Assembly (NCBI GenBank): GCA_023053685.1
Contig: JALIGW010000001.1
Span: forward strand, 54,991,359-55,055,358
From: Diadophis punctatus similis
Taxonomy: Eukaryota; Chordata; Lepidosauria; Squamata; Dipsadidae
Direction: 5' to 3'
DNA length: 64,000 bases
Shown here: piece after piece, positions 12,342 through 23,309 of the stretch
Layout: each line of letters opens with the position of its first letter
Position numbering within the stretch: position 1 is the stretch's first letter
The notes under the pieces: generated by a model
What the model was told of the DNA's origin: nothing
Databases searched by the model: none
What the model saw: only the letters and a program-made list of their open reading frames with translations
Position numbers and translations under genes: made by a program

Positions 12342-13637
12342 CAGAGGTCCCAACCTGTGGGCCGCGGCTCACTAGTGGGCCATGAGGGGATTGCAATCAG
12401 GCCGCGGAAATGGACAGCGAGCGCACACGCTCTTGCGTTCTCACTTGTATAAGCAGCAGGCAAGCGTGTGCGCGTATGCTCCATTTAAATGAGTGGCAGA
12501 TCTGTGCACGCCACTCGTGCAAATGGAGCTTCATGCATGTGTGCGAGCACTAGCCAGCCGCTTGCAGAACCATCCCCTCTTCCCCACCCATCCCGCCAGT
12601 CCGCAAAGCCGGAAATGGTCTAAGTCCACATGGAGAGAAGTAAGCAGTGGGGTACCACAAGGTTCCGTCCTAGGCCCAGTACTCTTCAATATCTTTATAA
12701 ATGACCTAGATGAGGGAATAGCAGGAGAACTAACCAAATTTGCAGATGACACCAAGCTGGCGGGAGTAGCAAACACCCCAGACGACAGACTCAAAATCCA
12801 GAGGGACCTCGACAGACTCGAACACTGGGCCCAAACCAATAAAATGAAATTTAACACAGAGAAAAGTAAAATTCTGCACCTAGGCAAGAAGAATCAAAAA
12901 TACACATACAAACTGGGCGAAACCACACTCAATAGCAGCGATTGCGAAAGGGATCTCGGAGTCCTAGTAGACAGCCAACTAAATATGAGCCAGCAGTGTG
13001 CAGCAGCAGCAAAAAAGGCCAACACAGTCCTGAGCTGCATAAATAGAGGGATACAATCAAGGACCAGAGAGGTACTAGTACCACTCTATAAAGCCTTGGT
13101 CAGACCACACCTAGAGTACTGCATCCAGTTTTGGTCACCACATTACAAAAAAGACATTGAAACTCTAGAGAAAGTGCAGAAGAGAGCAACCAGGATGATA
13201 AAGGGTCTGGAAAATAAAACATACGAAGAGCGGTTGCAGGAACTGAGCTTGGCCAGTCTAGCGAAGAGAAGGACCAGGGGTGACATGATAGCAGTGTTTC
13301 AATACTTGAGGGGATGCCACAGAGAGGAGGGGGCCAGGCTGTTCTCTATGGCACCAGAAAGCCAAACAAGGAATAACGGATGGAAGCTGACCAAGGAGAG
13401 ATTCAACCTGGAAGTGAGGAGAAACTTTCTGACAGTGAGAGCGATCAACCAGTGGAACAGCTTGCCAGCAGAGGTCGTGAGAGCCCCAACACTTGCGACC
13501 TTCAAGGAGAGACTGGACTGCCATCTGTCTCAAATGGTGTAGGAACTCCTGCTTGAGCAGGGGGTTGGACTAGATGACCTACAAGGTCCCTTCCAACTCT
13601 AATAATAAATCTAAAATCTAAATGTTAGGGAACTCTG
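12342..13637. mobile_element. hAT-like element split by a CR1 LINE
   Basis: The left terminus reads CAGAGGTCCCAACCTGTGGG and the right terminus, reverse complemented, starts CAGAGTTCCCTAAC, which suits a hAT inverted terminal repeat. Flanking octamers TTCTAGGC and CTCTAGAC agree at 6 of 8 positions, consistent with a decayed 8-bp target duplication. Most of the interior is the CR1 copy. Confidence 0.6.
12610..13620 (+). mobile_element. CR1 LINE, 5' truncated, reverse transcriptase C-terminal half open
   Basis: An open frame to 13542 encodes the CR1 reverse transcriptase from motif region B onward: SSGVPQGSVLGPVLFNIFIN, then FADDTKLAG with the catalytic Asp pair intact, then the CR1-type C-terminal region to the stop. 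The frame opens upstream at 12493, but 12493-12610 is hAT sequence. The 3' UTR has the CR1 hallmark GGTTGGACTAGATGACCTA and ends in an AATAATAAATCT-type tail. The uninterrupted frame of over 900 nt suggests a fairly young copy. The endonuclease and ORF1 are absent. Confidence 0.92.
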
Positions 13638-15100
13638 CTCTAGACATTTAAATCAATATTTGGTTTTCTGGATCTTGTTGTTCACCATTCTAAACAGTGC
13701 TTATTGCCTCTGAGTTTACAAGAAGCAGTTTTGTGATTTAGAAGTTTTTAGATATCAGTAAGCATTGTAGATTTTAAAATAATTTTAGCAGAGCTATACA
13801 GTATGTATAAATTAGAAACTAAGTCCAATGAAGAGAGACTGAAAAAAACTGGGAGTACAGACCCTTGAGAAGAGAAAAATCAGGGTTTGTACAATAGAAT
13901 TCTTTAAACAGCTGAAGGGATGGCCAGAGAAGGAGACCAAAATATGACCTGTTTTGTTCCAGAGCTCAGGAAGCCCTTCCAGGTAAAGCAAACAAGAAAC
14001 AGGACCAGATGAATTAATTCTACTTTATTGTAAGATTACATTAAGAGACTCTTGCAAGTCTAAAGTGTACACTTCCTGCTGCCACTTTTAACTGTTTGAT
14101 CCATTAGGCCAGGTCCTTCCTAAATTTCTTTCTCTGACCTTCAAGCCACTAGAGGCCGCTGCCTCTCCTGTCTGATTGTTTCCTAGGCAGCATCTCTTCC
14201 CCTCATTCCCCAAGGTCATTCACACATTCCATCATAAGAATAATGCATAAATTACAGGAAGATGGACTCTGATTGACAGAAATAAAATTCCTAATTGCAA
14301 ATGTGGATTGTCAGTGGAACTTATTATTTAAGGGAAGTGGCAGGCTCCTCTGCACTAGATATGCTCAAGAGGAGACTAGTTAGCTGACTGTCCAGGCTGC
14401 TTGAATTTGGATTCCGTCAATGAGCACATGGTTGAATTTGAGGGCATAAATGGACTCTTCCAATTGCACAACTCTATGAAATAATGAAAAAGAAATTGTA
14501 CTGCAACGTATAAACTCTTACAACCTGCATATGTTCAAATTATATTTGATGGCACTTGTAGTGCAACAGGAATCATTTGTAGAAAGACTGAATTAATTGT
14601 AAGGAGTACTTCATTATGAATGAAACAACTACAATATAATTAGAAAGTATGAATTGATATTAGCTGAATTATTCTATGAAATTAGAAATTCATGGGATGG
14701 TGAGAGCTGCATGTGAAAGCCTAGTGAACGGTACTGATGGGAAAAGGAAATGACTGTGGAGTGAAATTTTGAAACGTTTTGAATGAATACAGTCCCAGGG
14801 AACTGTTGTTGTCAGGTGACATGAATGGATGAGGAAAGGAGAATAAATTCAGAGAAAGTTATTGGATCGTTCAGAAACCAAAGAATGAATGAGACAACCT
14901 GTGCCTCATTGGGCATCATTTCAGAGATATTTCTTAACCCAAACACCTGATGCAGAATGATCAAGGGCGGTCAAAGGTCACAATAATGACAATTTTAGAA
15001 GTATGTAGGTAGTTTTTTCCTTTTTTGTATAAACACAATAATTAGTTTAATAGTTTGGACTTACAATTATCAATACAAAAAAATCTTTCTGTCTTGGGTT
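13638..15100. other. Intron with diffuse repeat relics
   Basis: 13820-14420 resembles a degraded dispersed repeat and shares phrases with about 4140-4280. The rest (14420-15100) shows nothing that I recognise. Confidence 0.35.
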
Positions 15101-16475
15101 TTCAACTCCTGTTTCAACTCCTACCCTCAAAACGACGCTATAGTAAGGTGACCAGATGTCCCGCTTTTGGCAGGACAGTCCCACTTTGTAATAATTTGTC
15201 CCGCGTCCCGTGTCATTTCAAAAAAGTCCCGCTTTTTGAATTTGAATTTGCGCGAAGTGCCTCGCTTCCCTCGAGCGGCAGCGGGAAGCAGCCCGAGAGC
15301 TGGGGCGGGCGCCCCACATGCTCAGCGGCTGAGCCGAGCCCTGCACACCCCTCTGCCTCCTGCCTCACCTGCCTCCTCCTGGCAGGCGGGGACGGTGGGC
15401 AGTGAGAGGGGCAGCGGCCCCCGCCAAGTGCAGCACACGGAGGCGGCGGGCAAGGCATCCCCAGCACACCTGTTAATCCGGCCGGCCACACGACTACAAG
15501 TGTGGCGCGGAAGCCGCTGGTGGCCGGGTGGGCAGCAGCCCCCCGGGCGGGTATAGGGCCAGGCCTGCGCTTGGAAGGGGCCGCCGCTCTCGCTGCTCTC
15601 CCTCCCTGCCTGGCTGCAGACGTCCGCCTGCCCTCCCAAAGCAGCGCTGCTGCAGTTCACTTTTGTTTCGTGGCAGGAGAAGGAAGAAAGCGGGCAGCAA
15701 GAGCAGCAGCCTCTTCCAAGCACAGGCCTGGCTGTCTCCCCATACGGAGGGCTGCTGCCCGGCTGGCTGGCGGCGGCTTCTGCAACGGGGGCAGCACGCG
15801 GCTGTGAAGAACCCTCACCACCCACTCTCCCGGAGCACCACAGCTGCGGTTTGCTTTCTTCCTTCTCCTGCCGCTGTCCCTCTCCGGGCCAGACGCAGCA
15901 GAGGCGAGCCCCGGCCATAGCAGCAGTAAGGGCTGCGATGAAGGGAGGGTATTTGGGGGGTGCACAAAGCTGCAGGATAAGAGAGACGGACCCCTCCCGT
16001 TTTGCTCCCCTAGGAAACCCCCCCCCTGTCAATGGTGTCCCGCTTTACAAAAAATAAAATCTGGTCACCTTACACTATAGAGCACTGCACACCAGAACAA
16101 CTAGACACAAGAACAGTTTTTTCCCAAACGCCATCACTCTGCTAAACAAATAATTCCGTCTACACTGTCAAATTATTTACTAAGTCTGCACTACTATTAA
16201 TCTTCTCATCATTCCTATCACCCATCTCCTCCCACTAATGATTGTATGACTGTAACTTTGTTGCTTGTATCCTTACGATTTATATTGACTGGTTCCTAAT
16301 ATGATTTGATTGCTTATTTGTACCTGGACTATCATTAAGTGTTGTACCTTATGATTCTTGACGAACGTATCTTTTCTTTTATGTACACTGAGAGCATATG
16401 CACCAAGACAAATTCCTTGTGTGTCCAATCACACTTGGCCAATAAAGAATTCTATTCTATTCTATTTTTTATAAT
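15101..16475 (+). mobile_element. LINE 3' end (CR1/L2 superfamily), split by a DNA transposon
   Basis: 15101-15143 and 16081-16475 join into the 3' region of the LINE whose minus-strand copy is at 59579-60545: TTTCAACTCCTACCCTCAAA, then AGAGCACTGCACACCAGAAC, and the closing GTGTGTCCAATCACACTTGG. It ends in short ATTCT repeats. The interval 15144-16072 is an insertion. Confidence 0.85.
15144..16072. mobile_element. Non-autonomous GC-rich DNA transposon, hAT-like (copy 1)
   Basis: Inverted termini read TAAGGTGACCAGAT at the left and ATCTGGTCACCTTA at the right, bounded by octamers CGCTATAG and CACTATAG. The uninterrupted LINE at 59579-60545 has the CACTATAG form, confirming an 8-bp target duplication. 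Next to each terminus is a GTCCCGC-rich block. The interior (about 15240-15980) is strongly GC-rich with overlapping open frames on both strands, but no frame resembles a known protein. The element at 24332 shares the termini but has a different interior. Confidence 0.85.
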
Positions 16476-16489
16476 ATTAGAACAAAGAG

Positions 16490-17646
16490 TCAACAAAGTT
16501 GTCTGATATGATTAGCTACAAATGTGGGGTCCTTGGTGCTCTCTGCACCTGGTTGTTGTGGTGTGTTTTTTTGCAGATGTTTCATTATCAAACTAGGTAA
16601 CATCAGTAGGGAGTAGGGCTTGCTCTCATTTTACATATTAGTGGCTTGCCCTATCAGTGTTGGTGGGAGTGATCTTAGTGGCTCCTTGATTGGACTGTTG
16701 TTTACTGACAGCTTGTTTGTCTGAATTAGAAATTCCTTGATTGGGGTATTATTTGGTTCTTGATTGTTGGTCTAATGCTAATCTTGGTATTAATCTCTGC
16801 ACATCTGGGTATTGATTGTTGGTGAGGATGTGTTTTGGTCTTTTAGTTTTCTTTTCTATTGTATCTTTTGAATGGTATGTAGATGTTTTGTATCTCTATG
16901 TGCCTGGTTGATTTGTCTGAGTGCTAGGCTTCCAGAAATAGTTTAGTGTTTTTGGTCTAGGATGCTCACATTTTCCCAATTGAAATTATGGTTAAACTTG
17001 TTCATGTATTGTGAAATTAAGGAGTTTTCTCACGGGTTATCGCTGCTAGTTGATATTCATAGATGTGATCTCTAGTCTTCTGCATGTTTGTCCTTCATAA
17101 TAGATGTTGCAGTCGTTATACTGTATGTTGTAGGTGACTCCTGTTTTGTCTTCTGGGATTGCTGGGTCTTTTGGTTTGTTTTGGAGGACTTTAATTGGTT
17201 TATGTGCTATGGTGATGCCATGTGATTGTCATAATCTGTTGATGGTTTCTGAGATGTTTTTTATGTATGGCAGTGTTAGCTTTTTCTCAACTTGTATTGG
17301 TTGTGCTACACTGAGTTGAGTGATCAAGCACTTTTTGATGAAGTTGCATAGATGGTATTCATTTTATTGGAAGATGTTGTATAGATGATTAGTTCATCTT
17401 TCTTATGTTCAGGGTTACTGCAGTGTGTCTGTGCTCATTTAAATAGTGTTCTTACACAGATTCTCTTGGGGGAGGTTGGGTTGCTACTTTGGTAGTGGAA
17501 CACTTGGTTGTCATGGGTGGTTTTACAATAGATTTGTGTTTCTAATTTGCAATCATTACTGCTGATAGCGATATCCAGGAAAAGTAGCATACTATTGCTT
17601 TCTTTTCCCCTAATTTATTTTATTCATTTGAGAATGTTGTTGATGG
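16490..17646 (-). mobile_element. Penelope-like retroelement, 3' part
   Basis: Read on the minus strand, about 17050-17190 encodes NDCNIYYEGQTCRRLEITS, a degraded GIY-YIG endonuclease signature typical of Penelope elements. The far end has the Penelope-type string giving GTTACCTAGTTTGATAATGA near 16580-16600. Stops and frameshifts are frequent. The element continues beyond the DIRS insertion at 22762-22830. Confidence 0.75.
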
Positions 17647-17769
17647 TTCTCCTGTGCGCTGCTATGAGAGTCCAAGCAATGGGTAAAACTTTGGTCGGTT
17701 GTCAAGGGACTGAGTTATTTTTAGACTGAAGCACGCCCTTTCTGTTCCGCTGGTGCCAGCCTGCCAGTC
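17647..17769. repeat. DIRS left inverted terminal repeat
   Basis: It reads TTCTCCTGTGCGCTGCTATG and continues through GGTCGGTTGTCAAGGGA to CTGGTGCCAGCCTGCCAG. It is the reverse complement of 22613-22740 apart from scattered differences. Confidence 0.92.
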
Positions 17770-18249
17770 TCAAAACTCAGTCGGTAAGAGGGACATGCTT
17801 TTCAACTCAGCTCCTCAACAATCGACTAGATTGGACTCTCATTGCAATCAATTTCATTATTATTGGAAGTCTGCCGGGGGTGTGCAGGTTAGTTGGTACT
17901 CCGACGAGAACCGCCACCGCCCAACACTTGAGGCAGCCGGAGTCCCTGCCCTACAGGGCCAAACTCTATCAGGTAATTTGGCTTGGAGTCCCTGCCTCGT
18001 GAGGCTAAACTCCTCTCTCCTGCAGCACAATTGCCTTGGAGTCCCTGCCCCACGGGACTATACTCCTTTCAAAATAGCAGAAAAAAGCCGCCCCCCCTTC
18101 TTCGTACTGGAATTTCCATCCTGAACTGGGAGATCGCAGGGACATAGTCTTTTGGGGCAGATTCCTTTTTCAAGTGGCTTATCTTCAGCCGATTCTAAAG
18201 GCATTTTGCCTGTCGGGGCAAATAGCTTTGGACTGTTTTCTGTGACGGC

Positions 18250-18510
18250 AGCCATTTTGATTTCAGTATCTGGGCAGACTGGTGGCAGCCATTTTGTTTG
18301 GCCACAAAACGCAGCTACGCCCTTACTGCCGGTGGCCATTTTGATTTCAGTATCTGGGCAGACTGGCAGTGGCCATTTTGTTTGGCCACAAAACACAGCT
18401 TCGCCCTTACTTAACACCAGTGGCCATTTTGATTTCATGTATCTGGGCAGTCATTTTGTTAGGCCACAAAATGCAGCTTTGCCGATGGCCATTTTGAAAG
18501 GAGAAAAAAG
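18250..18510 (+). repeat. Three tandem units of about 85 bp within the DIRS 5' region
   Basis: Units contain GCCATTTTGATTTCAGTATC, TGGGCAGACTGG, CATTTTGTTTGGCCACAAAA and GCAGCTACGCCCTTAC, repeated three times with increasing divergence. They lie in the leader before the gag frame. Confidence 0.85.
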
Positions 18511-18736
18511 TGATCCGTTTGCATTTCCCCACTGATTCTGATTGTGTGGACGCTCTTTTCTCTGCTGGAGTGTTTTTCCCCTCGCTGCTTCTTCAGACTA
18601 GTTATTGCTGCCTATACTGGGCCTTCGGTGAGTGCTAGCTCTGTCTCCTTGCCACTAACCGTGTCTCTGGCTATACTCCCATATTAGCTCTTCTAGCCTC
18701 CTATTTCCATTTCTTGGCCTCATTAACATCAGAATA

Positions 18737-19522
18737 ATGATGACAGCCGCTCCTGGTCCCACTTCAGCAGAATGCAGGTTCTATGGGTTTGGCCCAGAGA
18801 TTGAGGACCTGTTGCAGCTCCCTACGGTCGATGCACCAGTCTCCAACCTGGTATCATCATCAGTTGTACCTGCAGAGGTGGCTGAGGGCCTCAAACCTGA
18901 TGAGCGGAAAGCCGAAGCCATTCTCCTCAAGTCCCACCAAGTGGCCACCTGGTCAGTGAGAGCAGCCACGGCTGCATCTTTCTTTAACCGTATATCCATC
19001 ATGTGGATCAGAGAGATGCAGGCCAGATTAGGTGCGGAGGATGCTCGACTCCGCCAGGATTTAAATAAGTTATTGGCGGCGGCAGAGTTTTCGGCTGATG
19101 CGACACTTAATGTGGCCAAATTTGCTTCCTGTGCAATGTCCGTGAGTGTCACCTCTTGCCACATGTTGTGGCTGCAAAATTGGCCTGCGGACATACACTC
19201 TAAATGGCGCCTCACAGTTGCCCCATTTTTAGGATCCCGCTTGTTTGGCGAATCCCTTGACTGTATTCTGGTAGAAGATAGAGATAAGTGTAAGGTTCTT
19301 CCCAGACTTCACAGGCAGGCGGATAGACGTCCTACCCCATTTTTTAGGAGACAGCCCTTTTGGCCAAAGCCTTCCTTTGGGGATCCCCAACCCCAGAGGT
19401 CGTACTACCAGGGATCTGATAGACAGGACAGGTCCAACACCAGTGACAGGGGCAGAGCCCTTTCCCAGACCAGACATCCTATCAGGGGATCCAGGTCTCG
19501 GGGATTTAGATGTTCCAAATGA
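18737..19522 (+). CDS. DIRS gag-like protein
   Basis: Intact frame of 261 codons starting at an ATG. It contains a helical N-terminal part (AEAILLKSHQVATWSVRAAT), a central segment with SCHMLWLQNWPADIHSKW, and a basic, Arg/Ser-rich C-terminus ending GSRSRGFRCSK. Position ahead of the reverse transcriptase and the basic tail fit a DIRS nucleocapsid-like protein. I infer the role from position; there is no zinc knuckle. Confidence 0.75.
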   Translation: MMTAAPGPTSAECRFYGFGPEIEDLLQLPTVDAPVSNLVSSSVVPAEVAEGLKPDERKAEAILLKSHQVATWSVRAATAASFFNRISIMWIREMQARLGAEDARLRQDLNKLLAAAEFSADATLNVAKFASCAMSVSVTSCHMLWLQNWPADIHSKWRLTVAPFLGSRLFGESLDCILVEDRDKCKVLPRLHRQADRRPTPFFRRQPFWPKPSFGDPQPQRSYYQGSDRQDRSNTSDRGRALSQTRHPIRGSRSRGFRCSK

Positions 19523-19599
19523 CTCCATAGAGGATCTCCCCATTGGGGGCAGGCTTCAACATTTTGCCGCCTAATGACAACGAACGTCTTCAGGCACCT

Positions 19600-20330
19600 G
19601 GGCCTTGCAAACCATACAATTCGGCCTCAGAATAGAATTTGTTGCCCGTCCCCCCACCCAGTTTATCCGGTGTCCCATTCCACCTGATGCCACCAAACGG
19701 GTGTTGATGGAAGCAGAGATCCACCATCTTCTAGACATTGCAGCCATAGAGCAAGTGCCCCCAGGATAGGAGAGGCGAGGATTTTATTCTGTCCTCTTCC
19801 TGGTCCCCAAGAACTCGGGGGGGTGGGGTGGAGGGCCATCCTCAACTTGAAGCAGCTCAATGTGTACGTCGCATACAAGCGCTTCAAGATGCAATCCCTC
19901 AGATCCATCTTGGGGTGTATCAGGCATCGGGATTGGCTCACCTCCATCGATCTCAAGGAGGCCTACCTCCATGTTCCAGTATGTCCGTCACACCGGAGGT
20001 TTCTGAGGTTCTGCTTTGCCGGTGCTCATTTTCAATATCGATCCCTTCCATTTGGCCTTTCATTGGCACCCAGAACCTTCACCAAACTACTAGATGTTGT
20101 GGCGGCGTTATCTCCAGGCACGTCCATTATGTCTCCAATGTTATTTGGACGACATAATCATCCAATCAATGTCACCCCAGCGACCATGCGAGGACCTCCT
20201 ACATACCATTCAGATGTTGCAGGCTCACGACTTCTTGGTGAACTTTGCAAAAAGTCACCTGACCCCTACCACCTCACTTCTGCACCTCGGGGCCATCATT
20301 GATACTGTGACCTGCAAGGTGTTTCTATCT
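19600..20330 (+). pseudogene. DIRS reverse transcriptase (frameshifted)
   Basis: Fragments in more than one frame give the fingers and palm: RAILNLKQLNVYVAYKRFKM, then SIDLKEAYLHVPV, LPFGLSLAPRTFTKLL, and in another frame CYLDDIIIQS, whose YLDD is the catalytic motif. A frame change near 20094-20160 separates the last two. The LKEAYLHVP and LPFGLS strings are typical of DIRS and related elements. Confidence 0.85.
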
Positions 20331-20337
20331 CAGGAGC

Positions 20338-21225
20338 GTGCCCTTGTCCATCCTTTCCCAACTGCTGGGCAAGCTCATCTCATGTATAGATGTGGTGCTG
20401 TTGGCACAATTGCACGCTCGGCCTCTCCAGTGGAGCCTCCTCCTGTTTCAACGACTCGGCACCAGCAACTCCAGCGCATTGGTCACCGTGACCCCCGAGG
20501 TCCTTCGCTTGCTCATCTGGTGGTCTTCTTCGGCCCATCTGAAGGGATGTCCTTTCAAGGAACCCACCCGAGTGACTGTTACCACCGATGCCAGTTTTTT
20601 TGGGTGGGGAGCACACACGGGGTCTCAACTGACCCAGGGGCATTGGATGCCGGCGGACCTAGCCAATGCCAATATCAACTTGCTGGAGCTTCGGGCGGTA
20701 GCATTGGCCCTACGACAATTCGAGTTGACTGTGCTGAACTGCCATGTTCTCGTCCTGACAGACAATGTGGCGACCCGGTCTCACATAAATCGTCAGGGAA
20801 GGACGAGATCAAAATGCCTCATGCAAAAAGCGGAGACCATCGGCCGGTGGGCAGAGTCACATGTTCTATCTCTCCGAGTGGAACACATATCGGGTGTCTC
20901 AAACCTACAGGCGGACTGCCTCAGTCGCGCCACGATTGACCCGGCAGAAGGGCGCCTCCATCCGTCGCTCTTCCAGACCCTGTCCGAGATGTTTGGCCAT
21001 CCACAAGTGGACTTGTTCGCCACTCCCATCAATGCACAGCTGCCGAGGTTCTCCAGGTTTCTAGCACCGGGAGCAGAAGGGGTCAATGCCCTCCGCAGTC
21101 CCTGGCCACCGGGACTATTGTATGCATTCCTGCCCCTTCCTCTCATTCTGCAGGTAATTCAGAAGTTGATTGTGGAGAAGGCGGAGGTCCTCCTTGTCGC
21201 ACCAAATTGGCCCCAACGCCCCTGA
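20338..21225 (+). CDS. DIRS RNase H and downstream domain (partial ORF)
   Basis: An open frame of 295 codons encodes the RNase H part: TTDASFFGWGAHTGSQLTQG (catalytic Asp), then NLLELRAVALAL (catalytic Glu) and LVLTDNVATRSHIN (catalytic Asp). It continues with a region including PQVDLFATPINAQLPRF that is also preserved in the second DIRS copy. It ends at a TGA at 21223-21225. The true protein probably begins upstream in the reverse transcriptase. Confidence 0.85.
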   Translation: MPLSILSQLLGKLISCIDVVLLAQLHARPLQWSLLLFQRLGTSNSSALVTVTPEVLRLLIWWSSSAHLKGCPFKEPTRVTVTTDASFFGWGAHTGSQLTQGHWMPADLANANINLLELRAVALALRQFELTVLNCHVLVLTDNVATRSHINRQGRTRSKCLMQKAETIGRWAESHVLSLRVEHISGVSNLQADCLSRATIDPAEGRLHPSLFQTLSEMFGHPQVDLFATPINAQLPRFSRFLAPGAEGVNALRSPWPPGLLYAFLPLPLILQVIQKLIVEKAEVLLVAPNWPQRP

Positions 21226-21438
21226 TATGCGGACATGGTAGAACTCTCGGTATCTCCCCCGTGGCGAATTCCCGATCCCAGGATCTCCCTCAGCCAGCGG
21301 GCTCTACTCCACCCAGATCCCCACTGGCTACATCTGACCATCTGGCACTTGAGGGGGATCTCCTGAGAGCAGACAACCTGCCAGAAGATGTGATCATCAC
21401 CATTCAGATGTCTCGGCGGGACTTAATCTGATGCATCT

Positions 21439-22368
21439 ATGCATCTATGGACTGCCTATTGTACCTTTTGCCGCCAGTCTCTTCTCGATCCACTGAATCC
21501 ATCGATTCCACAAATCTTAACCTTTTTGCAAACTGGACTTAAGAAAGGACTGGCTGCCAACACACTCCGGCGCCAAATGGCCGCCTTGTCCACGGTAATC
21601 AGGGTGGACAATCTGTGTTCTCTCTATTATCACCCAAGCATATGCAGTTTCCTGAGGGGTGCAACCAATTTGAGGCCTCCAGTTGTTTACAGATACCCTT
21701 GGGACCTTTCATTGGTGCTGGACTCACTCACCTCATTGCTGTTCGGGCCACTTTGCACAGTTTCCCTCTGCTTCCTGTCCATCAAGACAGCCTTCCTGGT
21801 CGCCATCACCTTGGCCAGGAGGGTTTCTGAGTTGGCGGCGCTTTCAGTGCGAGAGGATTTGTGCCATTTCCATCCGGACAGGGTGGTCCTTCGTATGGAT
21901 CCATCCTTCCTTCCAAAGGTGAACTCCTGATTCCACCAGCCCAGGAAGTGATCCTTCCAGATTTCTGTTCCAATCCTCGTCACCCGTTGGAGCGTCGTTG
22001 GCATAAACTTGATGTCAGAAGGGCCCTCCGTATCTATCAGATGGACGGCTTTGTTCTGGAGATCGGAGGCTCTTTTTGTGGCGTTCCAGCCGGCCTCCAT
22101 GGGACTTAAGGTCACATCCCATACTCTTAGCTGTTGGATTAAAGCTTGTATTGCCTATGCTTATGAAGGTCAGGCAAGACCAGTTCCGGCTGGAATAACC
22201 ACGCATTCCACTCGTAGTGCGGCCACCTCGGCGGCCTGGGCCACGCAGGCCTCAATTGAAGACATCTGTAGAGCAGCCACGTGGTTTACACCTTCATCCT
22301 TTGTCAGGAATTATAAATTGGACAAGTTTCCCTCAGCTGAGGCAGCTTTTGGCAGGCGGGTTCTTTAG
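21439..22368 (+). pseudogene. DIRS tyrosine recombinase
   Basis: Two frames together give a tyrosine recombinase. The first (21439-21930) has the N-terminal DNA-binding part and ARRVSELAALSVREDL with the first catalytic Arg. It stops at a TGA where the other copy has TGG. The second frame (to 22368) has GITTHSTRSAATSAAWATQA with the HxxR box, then DICRAATW and FVRNYKLD with the likely nucleophile Tyr. Catalytic residues are present, but the stop and a frameshift break the protein. In this family the enzyme integrates circular DNA copies. Confidence 0.88.
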
Positions 22369-22439
22369 ATGGTCTGTTCCGCAACGTCCTCCCTGGACCG
22401 GCCTTCTCCCGCCCACGACTCTTGAGCTTGGGTATATCC

Positions 22440-22545
22440 CATTGCTTGGACTCTCATAGCAGCGCACAGGAGAAGTGCCGTTGGCTTACCTAAACGGTCT
22501 TCTCTGTGCGCCGCATAGAGAATCCAAACCCACCCTGGCTATTTC
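22440..22545. repeat. DIRS internal complementary region
   Basis: It reads TTGGACTCTCATAGCAGCGC and ACAGGAGAA (complement of the left end) joined directly to GTGCCGTTGGCTTACC and the CTTCTCTGTGCGC block (complement of the right end). This is the template segment thought to allow end completion and circle formation in DIRS replication. Confidence 0.9.
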
Positions 22546-22612
22546 GGTCCAGGGTTCCATTGGAGTTTTTTCTGTATGTCCTCCTTTGTGACTTTCGTAT
22601 TCTTCATTTTGA

Positions 22613-22761
22613 AACTGGCAGGCTGGCACCAGCGGAACAGAGAGGGTGTGCTGCAGTCTAAAAATAACTCAATCCCTTGACAACCGACCAAGGTTTTACC
22701 CATTGCTTGGACTCTCATAGCAGCGCACAGAGAAGACCGTTCAGGTAAGCCAACGGCACTT
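22613..22761. repeat. DIRS right inverted terminal repeat and terminal extension
   Basis: 22613-22740 mirrors the left repeat. The extra end GTTCAGGTAAGCCAACGGCA lacks a left counterpart but is represented in the internal complementary region, as in other DIRS elements. Confidence 0.88.
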
Positions 22762-22830
22762 TCATACGTGTCCTGTAGTTGGTCCATTTTTATTATGGCA
22801 AAGTTGCCATCTACTTGCCAGCTATCAATT
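22762..22830 (-). mobile_element. Penelope-like retroelement, reverse transcriptase fragment
   Basis: On the minus strand this reads VDGNFAIIKMDQLQDTYE and continues after the DIRS insertion as TINNILK. It corresponds to the YVDD region of Penelope reverse transcriptase with the second catalytic Asp changed to Gly. Confidence 0.7.
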
Positions 22831-23309
22831 AGCTATCAATTTTAGTATTGCCATGCTATACTTCTGATGCTGATAAGAAAGCATTTTCTGTGTACTGCAA
22901 ATTCTTTCTGAAGAAAATTTATTCTACTTCTCTAACATTCCCCAGAGATTCATACTGTCTCAGCAGTACTGAAATTCAGAAAAGCCCTCAGAAACGTAGT
23001 TATTCCAGCAGGTCTTGGGGGGCTGAAATATTGTCATATACTTCTTTCTACCAATAGATTATCTGTTTAAATCTGATCTATGTTCCCTAAAGTGTAAGTA
23101 TAGTATAGGTGCAATCATATTCTATATCATAATTGATGTCATTGTTTTAATTTTATTATTTTAATTATTGTTACTGTTTTCTATACCTCTCACAATATAT
23201 AACAGCTGGAGTAAGTAGTAAGCGAAGTAATAAACTGTATCTCAATTGTGATCAAAAGCTTTAGGAGGTTTTCCAAACTGTTAGAATACTATCATAACAA
23301 GAATAATTA
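22831..23309. other. Intron, no recognised element
   Basis: AT-rich stretch with an ATTAGCTATCAATT duplication at its start. Nothing else is recognised. Confidence 0.45.

Larger units (their letters stand above)
17647..22761 (+). mobile_element. DIRS-type tyrosine-recombinase retrotransposon, near complete
   Basis: It contains in order a gag-like frame, reverse transcriptase, RNase H and a tyrosine recombinase. The architecture is that of DIRS1-like elements: inverted terminal repeats (17647-17769 and 22613-22740) and an internal complementary region (22440-22545). The latter equals the reverse complement of the right end fused to that of the left end. It sits inside a Penelope element with no target duplication, as expected for recombinase-mediated insertion. 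Frameshifts and stops in the RT and recombinase make this copy non-functional. Confidence 0.92.

Noticed and set aside
15055..16057. Overlapping Ala/Pro/Arg-rich frames on both strands
   Set aside because: GC-rich interior of a non-autonomous hAT-like element; no recognisable domain.
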